From NCBI GenBank assembly GCA_963848195.1, contig CAWKCY010000011.1, positions 155,989 to 219,988 on the forward strand: DNA of 64,000 nucleotides. The letters run 5' to 3'. Origin of the DNA: CAVQBP01 sp963848195 (lineage in GTDB: Bacteria; Bacteroidota; Ignavibacteria; Ignavibacteriales; Ignavibacteriaceae). Below, one piece after another: positions 56,464-63,348 of this stretch. A program made the position numbers and the translations under genes. A model generated the notes under the pieces. The model was not told the origin of the DNA and ran no database searches. It saw only the letters and a program-made list of their open reading frames with translations. The first letter of the stretch is position 1; every line of letters starts with the position of its first letter.

Positions 56464-56919
56464 AAAAATACCTTTTTAATAATTGAATCATGGATAGTCA
56501 TCAGTATAAGAAATATCTATTGTCCATTGTCCGTCGGGCCCCCATAGAGCAATGTTCTGACTACACCATTCTCATTTTAGTCACCAAATAAATCATAATA
56601 AGTAAACATTATAAGATGTTGACGAGCATTTACATTCAAATGTATTATATTTATCTATTTTTTTGATGTCTCAATTATTGGATGCGGAATAAAATTGTAT
56701 CCCCATATTCCTTATGAATATTTACTTTAACTTCAAAATAGCTCAAATTATTGTCTAAGGCAAGAGAATTGTTTATATAAGAAATTATTAAATTGTTGAA
56801 TTGTTAAATTGCTTATAACAAGTATATCTTATCCTGATATCCTTTGTCCTTAACATTATAATTGTTCCTAGTTTCATCAATGCAGCTCCAAAATAACATA
56901 CGAAATAGCGTAGGTTTCC

Positions 56920-57018
56920 GGCCATTTTTTTCGTTCTAACGGCTTTTTATTCATTGAGTCAATATTTATACCGGCTAAGGAAAAAATAGTCTATTAGAAT
57001 TGATTTTCAGCTTTATTG
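56920..57018. repeat. Dispersed 100-bp repeat, copy 1
   Basis: GGCCATTTTTTTCGTTCTAA, GGCTTTTTATTCATTGAG, ATATTTATACCGGCTAAGG and GATTTTCAGCTTTATTG align with 58981-59078 over almost their whole length with about one change per eight bases. No coding frame is shared. Confidence 0.65.
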
Positions 57019-57344
57019 ATTTTCTTACACTCATAATTCTTTTGGAAAGCCAGGGAGTTTCGGTTTTTTTTGAAAAGTTATTTTAATATGATAAACTTAT
57101 CTTTAAATATTATTTTACCATTCTTTAACTTCTAAAATATATTCTCCTTTTTAAGATAAAATTTAGTTGAAATATATAGTGAATCAAGAGTGAATATTTT
57201 AATTATAGTATCAAAATATTCAACTCTAAATCTATAATTTGATGTTGGGCTAAATGGAAATGGAGAAGGTTTCTTCATATACAATTGGCGATGTCTTTCA
57301 CTATCCGTAACTTCATGTGAAGATTGAAGCTCTGCGCAGGTAGG

Positions 57345-57490
57345 CTTAGTACATAAGTTCATAAATATAGTTGCGTATCTAATAGAACATCGTAGATGTT
57401 CCATTATTGTAGTAAGAGACTCCCCGCCATTCTCAAAATACAAGAGGATCAATAAAATACGTCATAATATTTATGAACCAAAGCACTTAG
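57345..57490. repeat. MITE-like palindromic repeat, copy 3
   Basis: This 146-bp copy has ends CTTAGTACATAAGTTCATAA and TTATGAACCAAAGCACTTAG and is nearly identical to 31513-31660, 26 kb away, with the same central GAACATC-GTA-GATGTTC hairpin. Such high identity between distant copies implies recent movement or gene conversion. Confidence 0.8.
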
Positions 57491-57652
57491 TCAAACAAAG
57501 GAATTATGTATACAAATGGAACAATTTATTATGAGGGTTGGCTTCGGCAAGTTTAAAAACCGTAACTTTTAGTGTAGGTTGGCTTCGGCATGAATCCCTT
57601 ATAGTATGATTAAGTCTTATTCTCCCCATCTTAGAGATCCTTGCCTATTTTT

Positions 57653-57871
57653 TTAGCGCTCTCTAACCTCACGTAGTATATCAAGGATTTCTTCTTTTTT
57701 TAATTCTATATCAACTCCCTTTACATCAAGAGGTGACTTTTTCCCTGATACTGATTTCAGCTCAAATGTGGAACCATCTTTTCTTTTTATTATGACTTTC
57801 CCCTCTTTTTTAGCCTTATCTAAAAGTGAAGCTAACTTTTGTCTTGCTTCACTATATGTGTACGTATTCAT
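57653..57871 (-). CDS. Phd/YefM-like antitoxin
   Basis: The 72-residue protein begins MNTYTYSEARQKLASLLDKA, the usual Phd/YefM N-terminal DNA-binding pattern, followed by IIKRKDGSTFELKSV. The C-terminal part (LKKEEILDILREVRER) would wrap the toxin. It lies one base after the stop of a truncated PIN gene, so toxin precedes antitoxin in this module. With its toxin truncated, the gene may be an orphan. Confidence 0.8.
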   Translation of the reverse strand: MNTYTYSEARQKLASLLDKAKKEGKVIIKRKDGSTFELKSVSGKKSPLDVKGVDIELKKEEILDILREVRER

Positions 57872-57872
57872 T

Positions 57873-58172
57873 TCATACCTCTATTGCATTTATATTCATT
57901 TTCCTTGCTGATTCTAATAATCCATTATCTAAGGTCAGTAATGGATAATTATAATTTTTTGCACATTCCAAGAAATATGCATCATATGCATAAGTGTTAT
58001 ACTTATGGCTAACCTCCACAGCTTTATATATTTCAATATCAACTAATCTTAATGGAATCATTTTATAATATTCAATTGCTTTTTTTGCCAAGTTAAGACT
58101 AATTTTCCCTCTTTTGAACATTGATGAGAAAGTATTCCCAATTTCCCAGTGTAAAGATGGTGGAGCGATTAA
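57873..58172 (-). pseudogene. Truncated PIN-domain toxin (VapC-like)
   Basis: The frame can be read from 58172 (LIAPPSLHWEIGNTF) through the ATG at 58121 to VTYDAYFLECA-like AYDAYFLECAKNYNYPLL and LLTLDNGL. The catalytic Glu (HWEIGN) and the later Asp pair are present, but the N-terminal strand with the first catalytic Asp is missing. An in-frame stop lies just upstream at 58173-58175. An unrelated, hairpin-rich sequence abuts the break. The toxin is therefore probably inactive. The adjacent Phd-like gene was its antitoxin. Confidence 0.8.
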
Positions 58173-58197
58173 TTATCTGAAAAGTATTTGCTACGTC

Positions 58198-58298
58198 CGT
58201 TAACTTTGAACAAGTTTGCCAAAACGGAGCACCTCCGTCAAAGACTTTTAAAATGCCAATCGCGATGTCGCGGTCGGGTTTGAAACGCATGGTTAGGC
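58198..58298 (-). other. Possible integron attC-like site
   Basis: On the minus strand this 101-bp stretch starts with GCCTAAC nine bases after the stop of the intact PIN gene and ends near GTTAACG. Two perfect hairpins lie inside (CGCGACATCGCG and ACGGAGGTGCTCCGT). The first box fits RYYYAAC of attC sites; the last fits GTT only, and the arms pair poorly. It is also the junction with the truncated PIN toxin. The call is tentative. Confidence 0.25.
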
Positions 58299-58307
58299 CT
58301 TGCTTTA

Positions 58308-58730
58308 TTATAGACTTTGTAATTTTATTTCTTTGACTTGCTTAAAATCCTTTTCATTAAAAGTTGCAATTGTATTTACCAGATTTGCTAATCCTATACT
58401 CAAGATTTCATAATCATGTATTTTTAATCTAAGTGGTTTATACTTTCGCAATAAACTTTGGAACATTATAAAAGATTCTTCATCTGGATATAATATTGAC
58501 ATTACATTTGCAAAATCTTCAACCACGAGTAAAGCATCATCCAATGATAATGGATTTTTAGGAATTCTTGTTGTAACGGATAGGAATTCTGATATATTTT
58601 TAGAAGTTGTATATAATTCGAATTGGTTGGCAAATATATTTTGAGCTTGTTTGAAATATTTTGAACCTTCATCAATTGAATAAATCAAAACATTAGTATC
58701 GAGTGATAATTTACTAATAAGCTCTTTCAC
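58308..58730 (-). CDS. PIN-domain ribonuclease toxin (VapC-like)
   Basis: This 140-residue PIN protein starts at GTG. Acidic residues expected in the Mg-binding active site are visible: Asp11 (LSLDTNVLIYSID), Glu48 (NISEFLSV), Asp106 (KIHDYEIL) and the C-terminal TFNEKDF with Asp128. PIN toxins cut RNA, often tRNA or rRNA. It overlaps the short antitoxin gene upstream by 17 bases, a usual arrangement for antitoxin-toxin pairs. It seems complete. Confidence 0.87.
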   Translation of the reverse strand: MKELISKLSLDTNVLIYSIDEGSKYFKQAQNIFANQFELYTTSKNISEFLSVTTRIPKNPLSLDDALLVVEDFANVMSILYPDEESFIMFQSLLRKYKPLRLKIHDYEILSIGLANLVNTIATFNEKDFKQVKEIKLQSL

Positions 58731-58890
58731 GAATATTTATATTATCTAGCTGACCATTAAGATTAAATGTTCGAATCTTCTTCTTTTGTGTAGTTTTTAT
58801 TCTAAGAGAATTAATATACTTATATACTTTTTCTAATAAATCATTTGGCATTTTATCTATTTCTTTTTTAACCTTTTCTTTTGTTGTCAT
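58714..58890 (-). CDS. Short antitoxin of the PIN toxin module
   Basis: A 58-residue frame starts at the ATG at 58890 after an AAGGTGA ribosome site: MTTKEKVKKEIDKMPNDLLE and so on. The end NLNGQLDNINIRERAY resembles the C-terminal toxin-binding tail of many small antitoxins paired with PIN toxins. It overlaps the toxin by 17 bases. The N-terminal part has the EIDKMPNDLLEKVYKYI helix usual for such antitoxins. Confidence 0.8.
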   Translation of the reverse strand: MTTKEKVKKEIDKMPNDLLEKVYKYINSLRIKTTQKKKIRTFNLNGQLDNINIRERAY

Positions 58891-58980
58891 TTTTCACCTT
58901 ATTGAAATTCAGTAACAAATATATAAATTTTCTTTTTAAAAGAATCATCATTTGGTTGGCATAATATATTTATTGAGCCA

Positions 58981-59078
58981 GGCATTTTTTTCGTTCTGAA
59001 AGCTTTTTATTCATTAAGCCGATATTTATACCGGCTAAGGGAAAAATCGTCTCTTAAAATCGATTTTCAATTTTATTG
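58981..59078. repeat. Dispersed 100-bp repeat, copy 2
   Basis: Second copy of the repeat at 56920-57018 (GGCATTTTTTTCGTTCTGAA, GCTTTTTATTCATTAAGCC, ATATTTATACCGGCTAAGG, GATTTTCAATTTTATTG). It lies just upstream of the permease fragment at 59153, and the two copies flank the toxin-antitoxin block. Confidence 0.65.
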
Positions 59079-59152
59079 TTTAAGAATTAAAAGAAAGTTT
59101 GTAACCAAATCAAGTATTTCGTCTTAAATGTATAAAACAAATTGAGGAAATC

Positions 59153-59611
59153 TTGATAAAGAATTATTTAAAAATTGTTTTTCGAAATTTATTAATATAT
59201 AAAGCCTATTCATTGATAAATATATTGGGGTTGGCAGGAATACATGCATGCATAATGATCCTATTGTATGTAACGGATGAATTGAATTATGACAAATATA
59301 ATTCGAAGGCTGAACAAATTTACAGGATTCGAGGGAGGGCGTTACTTCAGGGAAGAGAATTTAATATGGCTGTCTCCCCTGCCCTGGCAGGAGCTACATT
59401 TGTTAAAGATTTTCCAATGTAATTCAATATGCACGATTCCTACCTTCAGATAATATGCTTATAAGATATAATAGAGAATGTTTTTAACGAAACGAAGTTT
59501 TTCTGGGCTGACTCAACTATATTCGATGTTTTTACTATCCCCTTTATTGAAGGCAATCCTAAGACGGCACTTAACCAACCGGACATATCCGAATTTATTA
59601 CTTCTATTTAA
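59153..59611 (+). pseudogene. Fragment of an FtsX/MacB-type permease
   Basis: The first frame (TTG start, 89 codons) reads IKNYLKIVFRNLLIYKAYSL and continues to ALAGATFVKDFPM before a stop. Homology continues in other frames: VIQYARFLPSDNMLIRYN, then FFWADSTIFDVFTIPFIEGN and PKTALNQPD. Two frame changes and an abrupt end after about 150 residues show a decayed sixth member of the permease family seen at 43-56 kb. It is most like permeases 1 and 3. Confidence 0.85.
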
Positions 59612-59738
59612 ATTTTATTGAAATTACAGGTAGTTGAGTAAGGGGCTTTCGATTTAGTCCCAAAAAGATTATGCCTCGGCAGAGTTCGGTATGAATCCCC
59701 TCTAATATTATACGCATTCTTTCCTATATTTTGTTTAT

Positions 59739-60311
59739 TTAATTTAATGTGAATAAACCAGCATATAATAACTTATAGATTCCCGTTAACTTTTTAGAAG
59801 AATGAGGCATCCAGACAAATAAAGAATCATAAGGTACTTTATATTTATTTATATCAACTTGTAATTTGCTATTATAAAATTTATAATGTGAATATAAAGT
59901 ATCTTTATGATAAGATTTACTACCTGGAATATACAAGAAATACTTAGGAGTTATCAATATTTTATCAGTGTATGTTCTGGAGTTTTTCTTATCATATGGT
60001 AATAGAGAAAGCCAAGAATATAGTTCAGTTTTAAAACCGAAGATTCTATTAGGAAAGAAAACATTTTTATATACTCCGGTAGAGTCCTTATTAATTTTAT
60101 ATTCTATTATATTCCTTTCATCATATCCTTCAATGTAAGTGTCATATGTAATTTTCCATAATCCTTTTATATTTTTACTATTTCTATTATTTATTTTAAT
60201 ATAATTTTCATTTCCATGTTCATAGGTTAAAAAAAGAATAATATTTTTTACAATATTTAGAAAAATAAAAATTAATAATATTATTAATATTACTTTTATT
60301 AACTTTTTCAT
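59739..60311 (-). CDS. Hypothetical membrane-anchored protein
   Basis: The protein has about 190 residues from the ATG at 60311, which has GGGGAG seven bases upstream; the frame extends to 60335, and an ATG at 60317 is an alternative. One N-terminal membrane helix (MKKLIKVILIILLIFIFLNI) is followed by a polar beta-rich domain with many Tyr and Lys residues. No family is recognised. It is the last of several minus-strand genes for secreted proteins, downstream of an RHS-type gene, and could be an immunity or accessory protein; that is only context. Confidence 0.55.
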   Translation of the reverse strand: MKKLIKVILIILLIFIFLNIVKNIILFLTYEHGNENYIKINNRNSKNIKGLWKITYDTYIEGYDERNIIEYKINKDSTGVYKNVFFPNRIFGFKTELYSWLSLLPYDKKNSRTYTDKILITPKYFLYIPGSKSYHKDTLYSHYKFYNSKLQVDINKYKVPYDSLFVWMPHSSKKLTGIYKLLYAGLFTLN

Positions 60312-60437
60312 TGCCATGCTCCCCAGAATTTCCATCCAATATTTTTATGATAGCCACCGTGAGGTATGAGGTAGTCCATAAGGAGCTCTATTATAACCAA
60401 TTTTATTTTGGTAAAAATCTTCAACAAGAAACTTCAA
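60308..60437 (-). pseudogene. Small C-terminal gene remnant with 7-bp tandem duplication
   Basis: From TTG at 60437 the frame reads MKFLVEDFYQNKIGYNRAPY and GLPH. A tandem TACCTCA duplication at 60360-60373 then shifts it. If one copy is removed, the frame continues GGYHKNIGWKFWGAWQ to a stop at 60308-60310. The protein family is not recognised. The single-step repair suggests a real former coding end. Confidence 0.45.
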
Positions 60438-60457
60438 GTAAAGTACGGTAAAATAGT

Positions 60458-60916
60458 TTATTCAATTTTTATTAGTAAACTTAATTTATTTACATCTTTT
60501 AAATCTTTTGTGTCTGATGAATACTCAATTTTCAAATTGTTTATGGCAACCCTTATAAAATCATAAATCTTTTGTACGTACAAAGGATAATAGTCATTTT
60601 TGATTATGTCATACCTATTTTCTGCAAGTATTTTCAAAATTTGGGAATCCCAAAAGTTGAAAACATTTTCTTCTTTTTCGTCAGATACTACGATCTTTAC
60701 TATAGCAAAATTGATTAAATTACATTTTTTATCTATTATTAAAACTATTGAAGCTGTACCTTTCATATCACTTGTAAAGAAATTAGAAGATAAATTCAAT
60801 GTCCTATTACCAATAACTTTATAAGGAGGTACTTCACCGTGTATATTTTGCATATTCTGACCATATAACACAACTGAAACTAAGAAAAAAAACAATAAGA
60901 ATAATTTTAATTTCAT
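60458..60916 (-). CDS. Hypothetical secreted protein
   Basis: This 152-residue protein has a signal peptide (MKLKLFLLFFFLVSVVLYGQ) and a small domain that starts with GEVPPYKVIGNRTLNLSSNF and contains a predicted helix around VFNFWDSQILKILAENRYDI. No family is recognised. It begins one base after the stop of the preceding lipoprotein gene, so it is part of the same minus-strand operon. Confidence 0.6.
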   Translation of the reverse strand: MKLKLFLLFFFLVSVVLYGQNMQNIHGEVPPYKVIGNRTLNLSSNFFTSDMKGTASIVLIIDKKCNLINFAIVKIVVSDEKEENVFNFWDSQILKILAENRYDIIKNDYYPLYVQKIYDFIRVAINNLKIEYSSDTKDLKDVNKLSLLIKIE

Positions 60917-60917
60917 T

Positions 60918-61508
60918 TTAATACCTTAATAATGGGTGAAAATTATTAATTAGCGTTTTGAAATTTTGGTAATATCTAGTTTTGCCATATAATCCATAAG
61001 GATTTCCTTGTGCAAAATTTTGCGCAGCTTGGTTGAATGTTTTGCGATTAAAATCGCCAAGAAGCAATTGATTCATCGCATTTTCATAAGCTTTACCAGC
61101 AGAAGTATTATTCCCCGAAAACAACGTTGCCATGCCATTATTGAATGTACCAGTAACACCATATGAATAAAGATATGCTTCAACTTCAGAATTAGCACCA
61201 AATATTCCACCGTTTTCTTGCTGATAACCATGTGGATCGAACCGATTGACTTTTAAAATATTCCTTAGTTCAGAAGTATCAGCTGTACTTGTAGCAGACC
61301 ATATCCAAAAATATTCATTAAGTTTTTGTGTTTCCTTTATTGGTTGAGTGAATTTATAAATTAAACTATCATTTTTTGCCTTTATAAAACCGATTTCAAC
61401 TTTACCCGATAAAAAACATTTGAATGTAATTGCTTGAGTTACAATAAATCTATCTGGATATGTTGGATTACTAAATGGATCTGGATAATAGGGGAGCCCA
61501 AAATACAT
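60918..61508 (-). CDS. Hypothetical lipoprotein, C-terminal part (frameshifted)
   Basis: This frame of 196 codons has no signal peptide and starts inside a sequence that fits the preceding frame. Removing one C from a CCCC run near 61490 joins IYLEDSTDVFWAP to YYPDPFSNPTYPDRF. The C-terminal part (NRFDPHGYQQENGGIFGANS and the FNQAAQNFAQGNPYGLYGKT segment) is glycine- and asparagine-rich. No family is recognised. The gene is best read as 60918-61653. Confidence 0.6.
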   Translation of the reverse strand: MYFGLPYYPDPFSNPTYPDRFIVTQAITFKCFLSGKVEIGFIKAKNDSLIYKFTQPIKETQKLNEYFWIWSATSTADTSELRNILKVNRFDPHGYQQENGGIFGANSEVEAYLYSYGVTGTFNNGMATLFSGNNTSAGKAYENAMNQLLLGDFNRKTFNQAAQNFAQGNPYGLYGKTRYYQNFKTLINNFHPLLRY

Positions 61509-61653
61509 CTGTTGAATCTTCCAAATAAATTTGCAAAGGATGGCGATTGTATTTTATTTCTTTGCCTTGTTCATTAACTTGAACAATATTTTTTGTAGAA
61601 CAACCAACGGTTGAAATGAGAAAGAATACAATTACTATATTATTTTTAATCAT
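61471..61653 (-). CDS. Hypothetical lipoprotein, N-terminal part (frameshifted)
   Basis: A lipoprotein signal (FFLISTVGC, Cys18) is followed by a short polar stretch, then the frame stops after WAPLLSRSI. The downstream frame from 61508 continues the likely product, so a one-base insertion in a C run is probable. Alone it would be a 60-residue lipopeptide. Confidence 0.55.
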   Translation of the reverse strand: MIKNNIVIVFFLISTVGCSTKNIVQVNEQGKEIKYNRHPLQIYLEDSTDVFWAPLLSRSI

Positions 61654-61863
61654 ATTTTTAAAGGTAGCCGTCAGTTTGCTAAAGTTTCATTCGGTTCTTT
61701 GGATTTAAGTTCCACCTTCAATTAGGACAGCTGCACAGTTTGCGACTTAATTAATTAGAACGACTCCGTTGCACAATAAACTTTAAATGGATTTCCTGCA
61801 AAAGGCCGATTGTATAAAATGCATAACGGCTTAAAATACATTTTATACGATTTTTAACTTTTA

Positions 61864-62436
61864 CTATGGAGACATTATTTGTTTTAATACTTTATCCAGT
61901 CTGTCACCTTTGAAGATTATAAGATAATTCAAGGAAGCATCATATTTGGGAAGTTCGGTATCTAATAATTTATTATTTCTAAAAAACAGCATTGCAGTTA
62001 AAAAATTCTTATAAGGTTTTGAAAAAAAGATGATTGCATTAATACTATCTTCTGAGGAAAGAGAAGTTATATAATCATCATTATATGGTTCATAAAATAT
62101 TTTTTTCTCAAATTTAATTAGTGAATCAGAGATAGAATTTTTATAGTCGAAATGATTATCATTCAGATCAAAACTCAGCTTATTCTTAATAGCTGTAGAA
62201 CTAAATTCAGCTAAATCTGGCGGTATTATCTTTGATGAAACTGCTATTTTTAAGGGGGAATAATTATTTGCGAAATCGGTTTGATGGATAATAAATTTTA
62301 TTGCAGTACTATCATTTTGAATATAATTTAATGCTGTACTATAATAGTTAAAAGTTTCAGAACTATTAGACAAATTTGTAGAACAAGAAATAAGCATTAA
62401 AGGAAATAATAGCAATGTATTTAAATATTTTTTCAT
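61864..62436 (-). CDS. Hypothetical lipoprotein downstream of RHS-type gene
   Basis: This 190-residue lipoprotein has the signal MKKYLNTLLLFPLMLISC (Cys18) and a mature part of mixed alpha/beta character (SEDSINAIIFFSKPYKNFLT, YDASLNYLIIFKGDRLDKVL). It starts five bases after the end of the RHS/HELTH reading frame, so it is in the same operon. Lipoproteins in this position are often immunity or accessory proteins of polymorphic toxins; here the idea rests on position alone. Confidence 0.6.
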   Translation of the reverse strand: MKKYLNTLLLFPLMLISCSTNLSNSSETFNYYSTALNYIQNDSTAIKFIIHQTDFANNYSPLKIAVSSKIIPPDLAEFSSTAIKNKLSFDLNDNHFDYKNSISDSLIKFEKKIFYEPYNDDYITSLSSEDSINAIIFFSKPYKNFLTAMLFFRNNKLLDTELPKYDASLNYLIIFKGDRLDKVLKQIMSP

Positions 62437-62441
62437 AGTAT

Positions 62442-62738
62442 CTACCTTGGGATAGTGATTTGAGTGCTACCATTAACTGAGTTAAAAGGAATAAAATTAC
62501 TTATAATACCTGGAATTGCTTCATATCTAGTTCTTTGACCAAAAGTCGGGCCTAATTCAGTTCTAATCCTATTAATATAATCTACTACAAAGCCAATTCC
62601 ACCTGCTCCTGGAGCTGGGTCAACTAATGGGATTGGTGAATTATGATAGGATTGACCTATATCAGTATGAGTTAATTCATGCAAAAAAAAACAATCCATA
62701 CCCCATTGTTTGGTTACTAAGATCTGACGGTGTTCCAC
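62442..62738 (-). CDS. HELTH metalloprotease-like tail of the RHS-type protein (out of frame)
   Basis: The frame gives FFLHELTHTDIGQSYHNSPI, with a zincin-type HExxH motif (HELTH), then YEAIPGIISNFIPFN to the end at 62442. It overlaps the RHS-core frame (62677-63348) and lies one base out of phase at a run of nine T (62683-62691 on the plus strand as A). With eight T the two frames join as MGYGLFFLHELTHTDIG. The product would be a secreted protease-like effector tail. The third zinc ligand is not certain. Confidence 0.65.
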   Translation of the reverse strand: MEHRQILVTKQWGMDCFFLHELTHTDIGQSYHNSPIPLVDPAPGAGGIGFVVDYINRIRTELGPTFGQRTRYEAIPGIISNFIPFNSVNGSTQITIPR

Positions 62739-63348
62739 TTATAAAGGATTCAATTTGACTTGGATTAAGTCTTATCAATTGACCGCCACCCTGAGATCCT
62801 AAAACACTTGTATTAATAACATTTACTATTGTATTATCGCTCACTGCAAAATTTAAAAAGGAGGCTGCTTCTTGACTGCCTCCTCCATCAGTAGGAGTAC
62901 TATATGCTGATGCTAATTGCACAGTGTGTCCCATAATTGTTGTTGTTGGTGTAGGTGCTAACATTCCTGATTCAGTTACATACAATAGGGTGTTGGTTGT
63001 TTGGGAGACACCGGATATGACATTGTACTGTAATTGAGCAGGCATATGATTAACTTGAATAGAATCTCCATTCATATCAATAAATAATAAAGGATTGTTT
63101 GCTGCGTAATTATATGGTGAGAATGAAGGATATTTATCTGCAAACCTATCTATAGATAAAAATCTTGCTGATTGTTCTTTTCCTAAATCTTTATTGTCAA
63201 TTTTGACACTTTGTTCTAGCACTGAATTCTTTTCTGATTTATATGGAACAAATTTAGGAAATGGATTTTCATATATTTGTTCCTCTTGAGAAAATATATA
63301 TGAACTTGTGATTAATGTAAAAACGAGTATGTAGGTAAAGTATTTCAT
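62677..63348 (-). CDS. Short secreted RHS-core-domain protein
   Basis: The 223-residue frame has a signal peptide (MKYFTYILVFTLITSSYIFS) and, after only about 65 residues, the RHS-associated core motif (RFLSIDRFADKYPSFSPYNY, AANNPLLFIDMNGD). The long YD-repeat shell of normal RHS proteins is absent. A serine/threonine-rich linker leads to the T9 run, where the frame is lost. Together with 62442-62738 it is one ancestral gene with a HELTH tail. It overlaps the upstream TPR gene by four bases (ATGA). Confidence 0.75.
   Translation of the reverse strand: MKYFTYILVFTLITSSYIFSQEEQIYENPFPKFVPYKSEKNSVLEQSVKIDNKDLGKEQSARFLSIDRFADKYPSFSPYNYAANNPLLFIDMNGDSIQVNHMPAQLQYNVISGVSQTTNTLLYVTESGMLAPTPTTTIMGHTVQLASAYSTPTDGGGSQEAASFLNFAVSDNTIVNVINTSVLGSQGGGQLIRLNPSQIESFISGTPSDLSNQTMGYGLFFFA

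Larger units (their letters stand above)
56464..57652. other. Gene-poor repeat-bearing region
   Basis: Nearly 1.2 kb without a convincing gene. It contains one copy of a 100-bp repeat (56920-57018), the third MITE-like element (57345-57490) and two direct GTTGGCTTCGGCA repeats 41 bp apart (from 57537 and 57578). Open frames here are short and fall inside repeats. It looks like non-coding accessory DNA. Confidence 0.5.

Noticed and set aside
57132..57452. Minus-strand open frame of 106 codons
   Set aside because: Its N-terminal part is the MITE-like repeat, and the rest has no recognisable protein character.
58099..58290. Minus-strand open frame over the junction of the PIN fragment
   Set aside because: It is in another frame than the recognisable PIN sequence (LIAPPSLHWEIGN) and runs through the hairpin-rich sequence.
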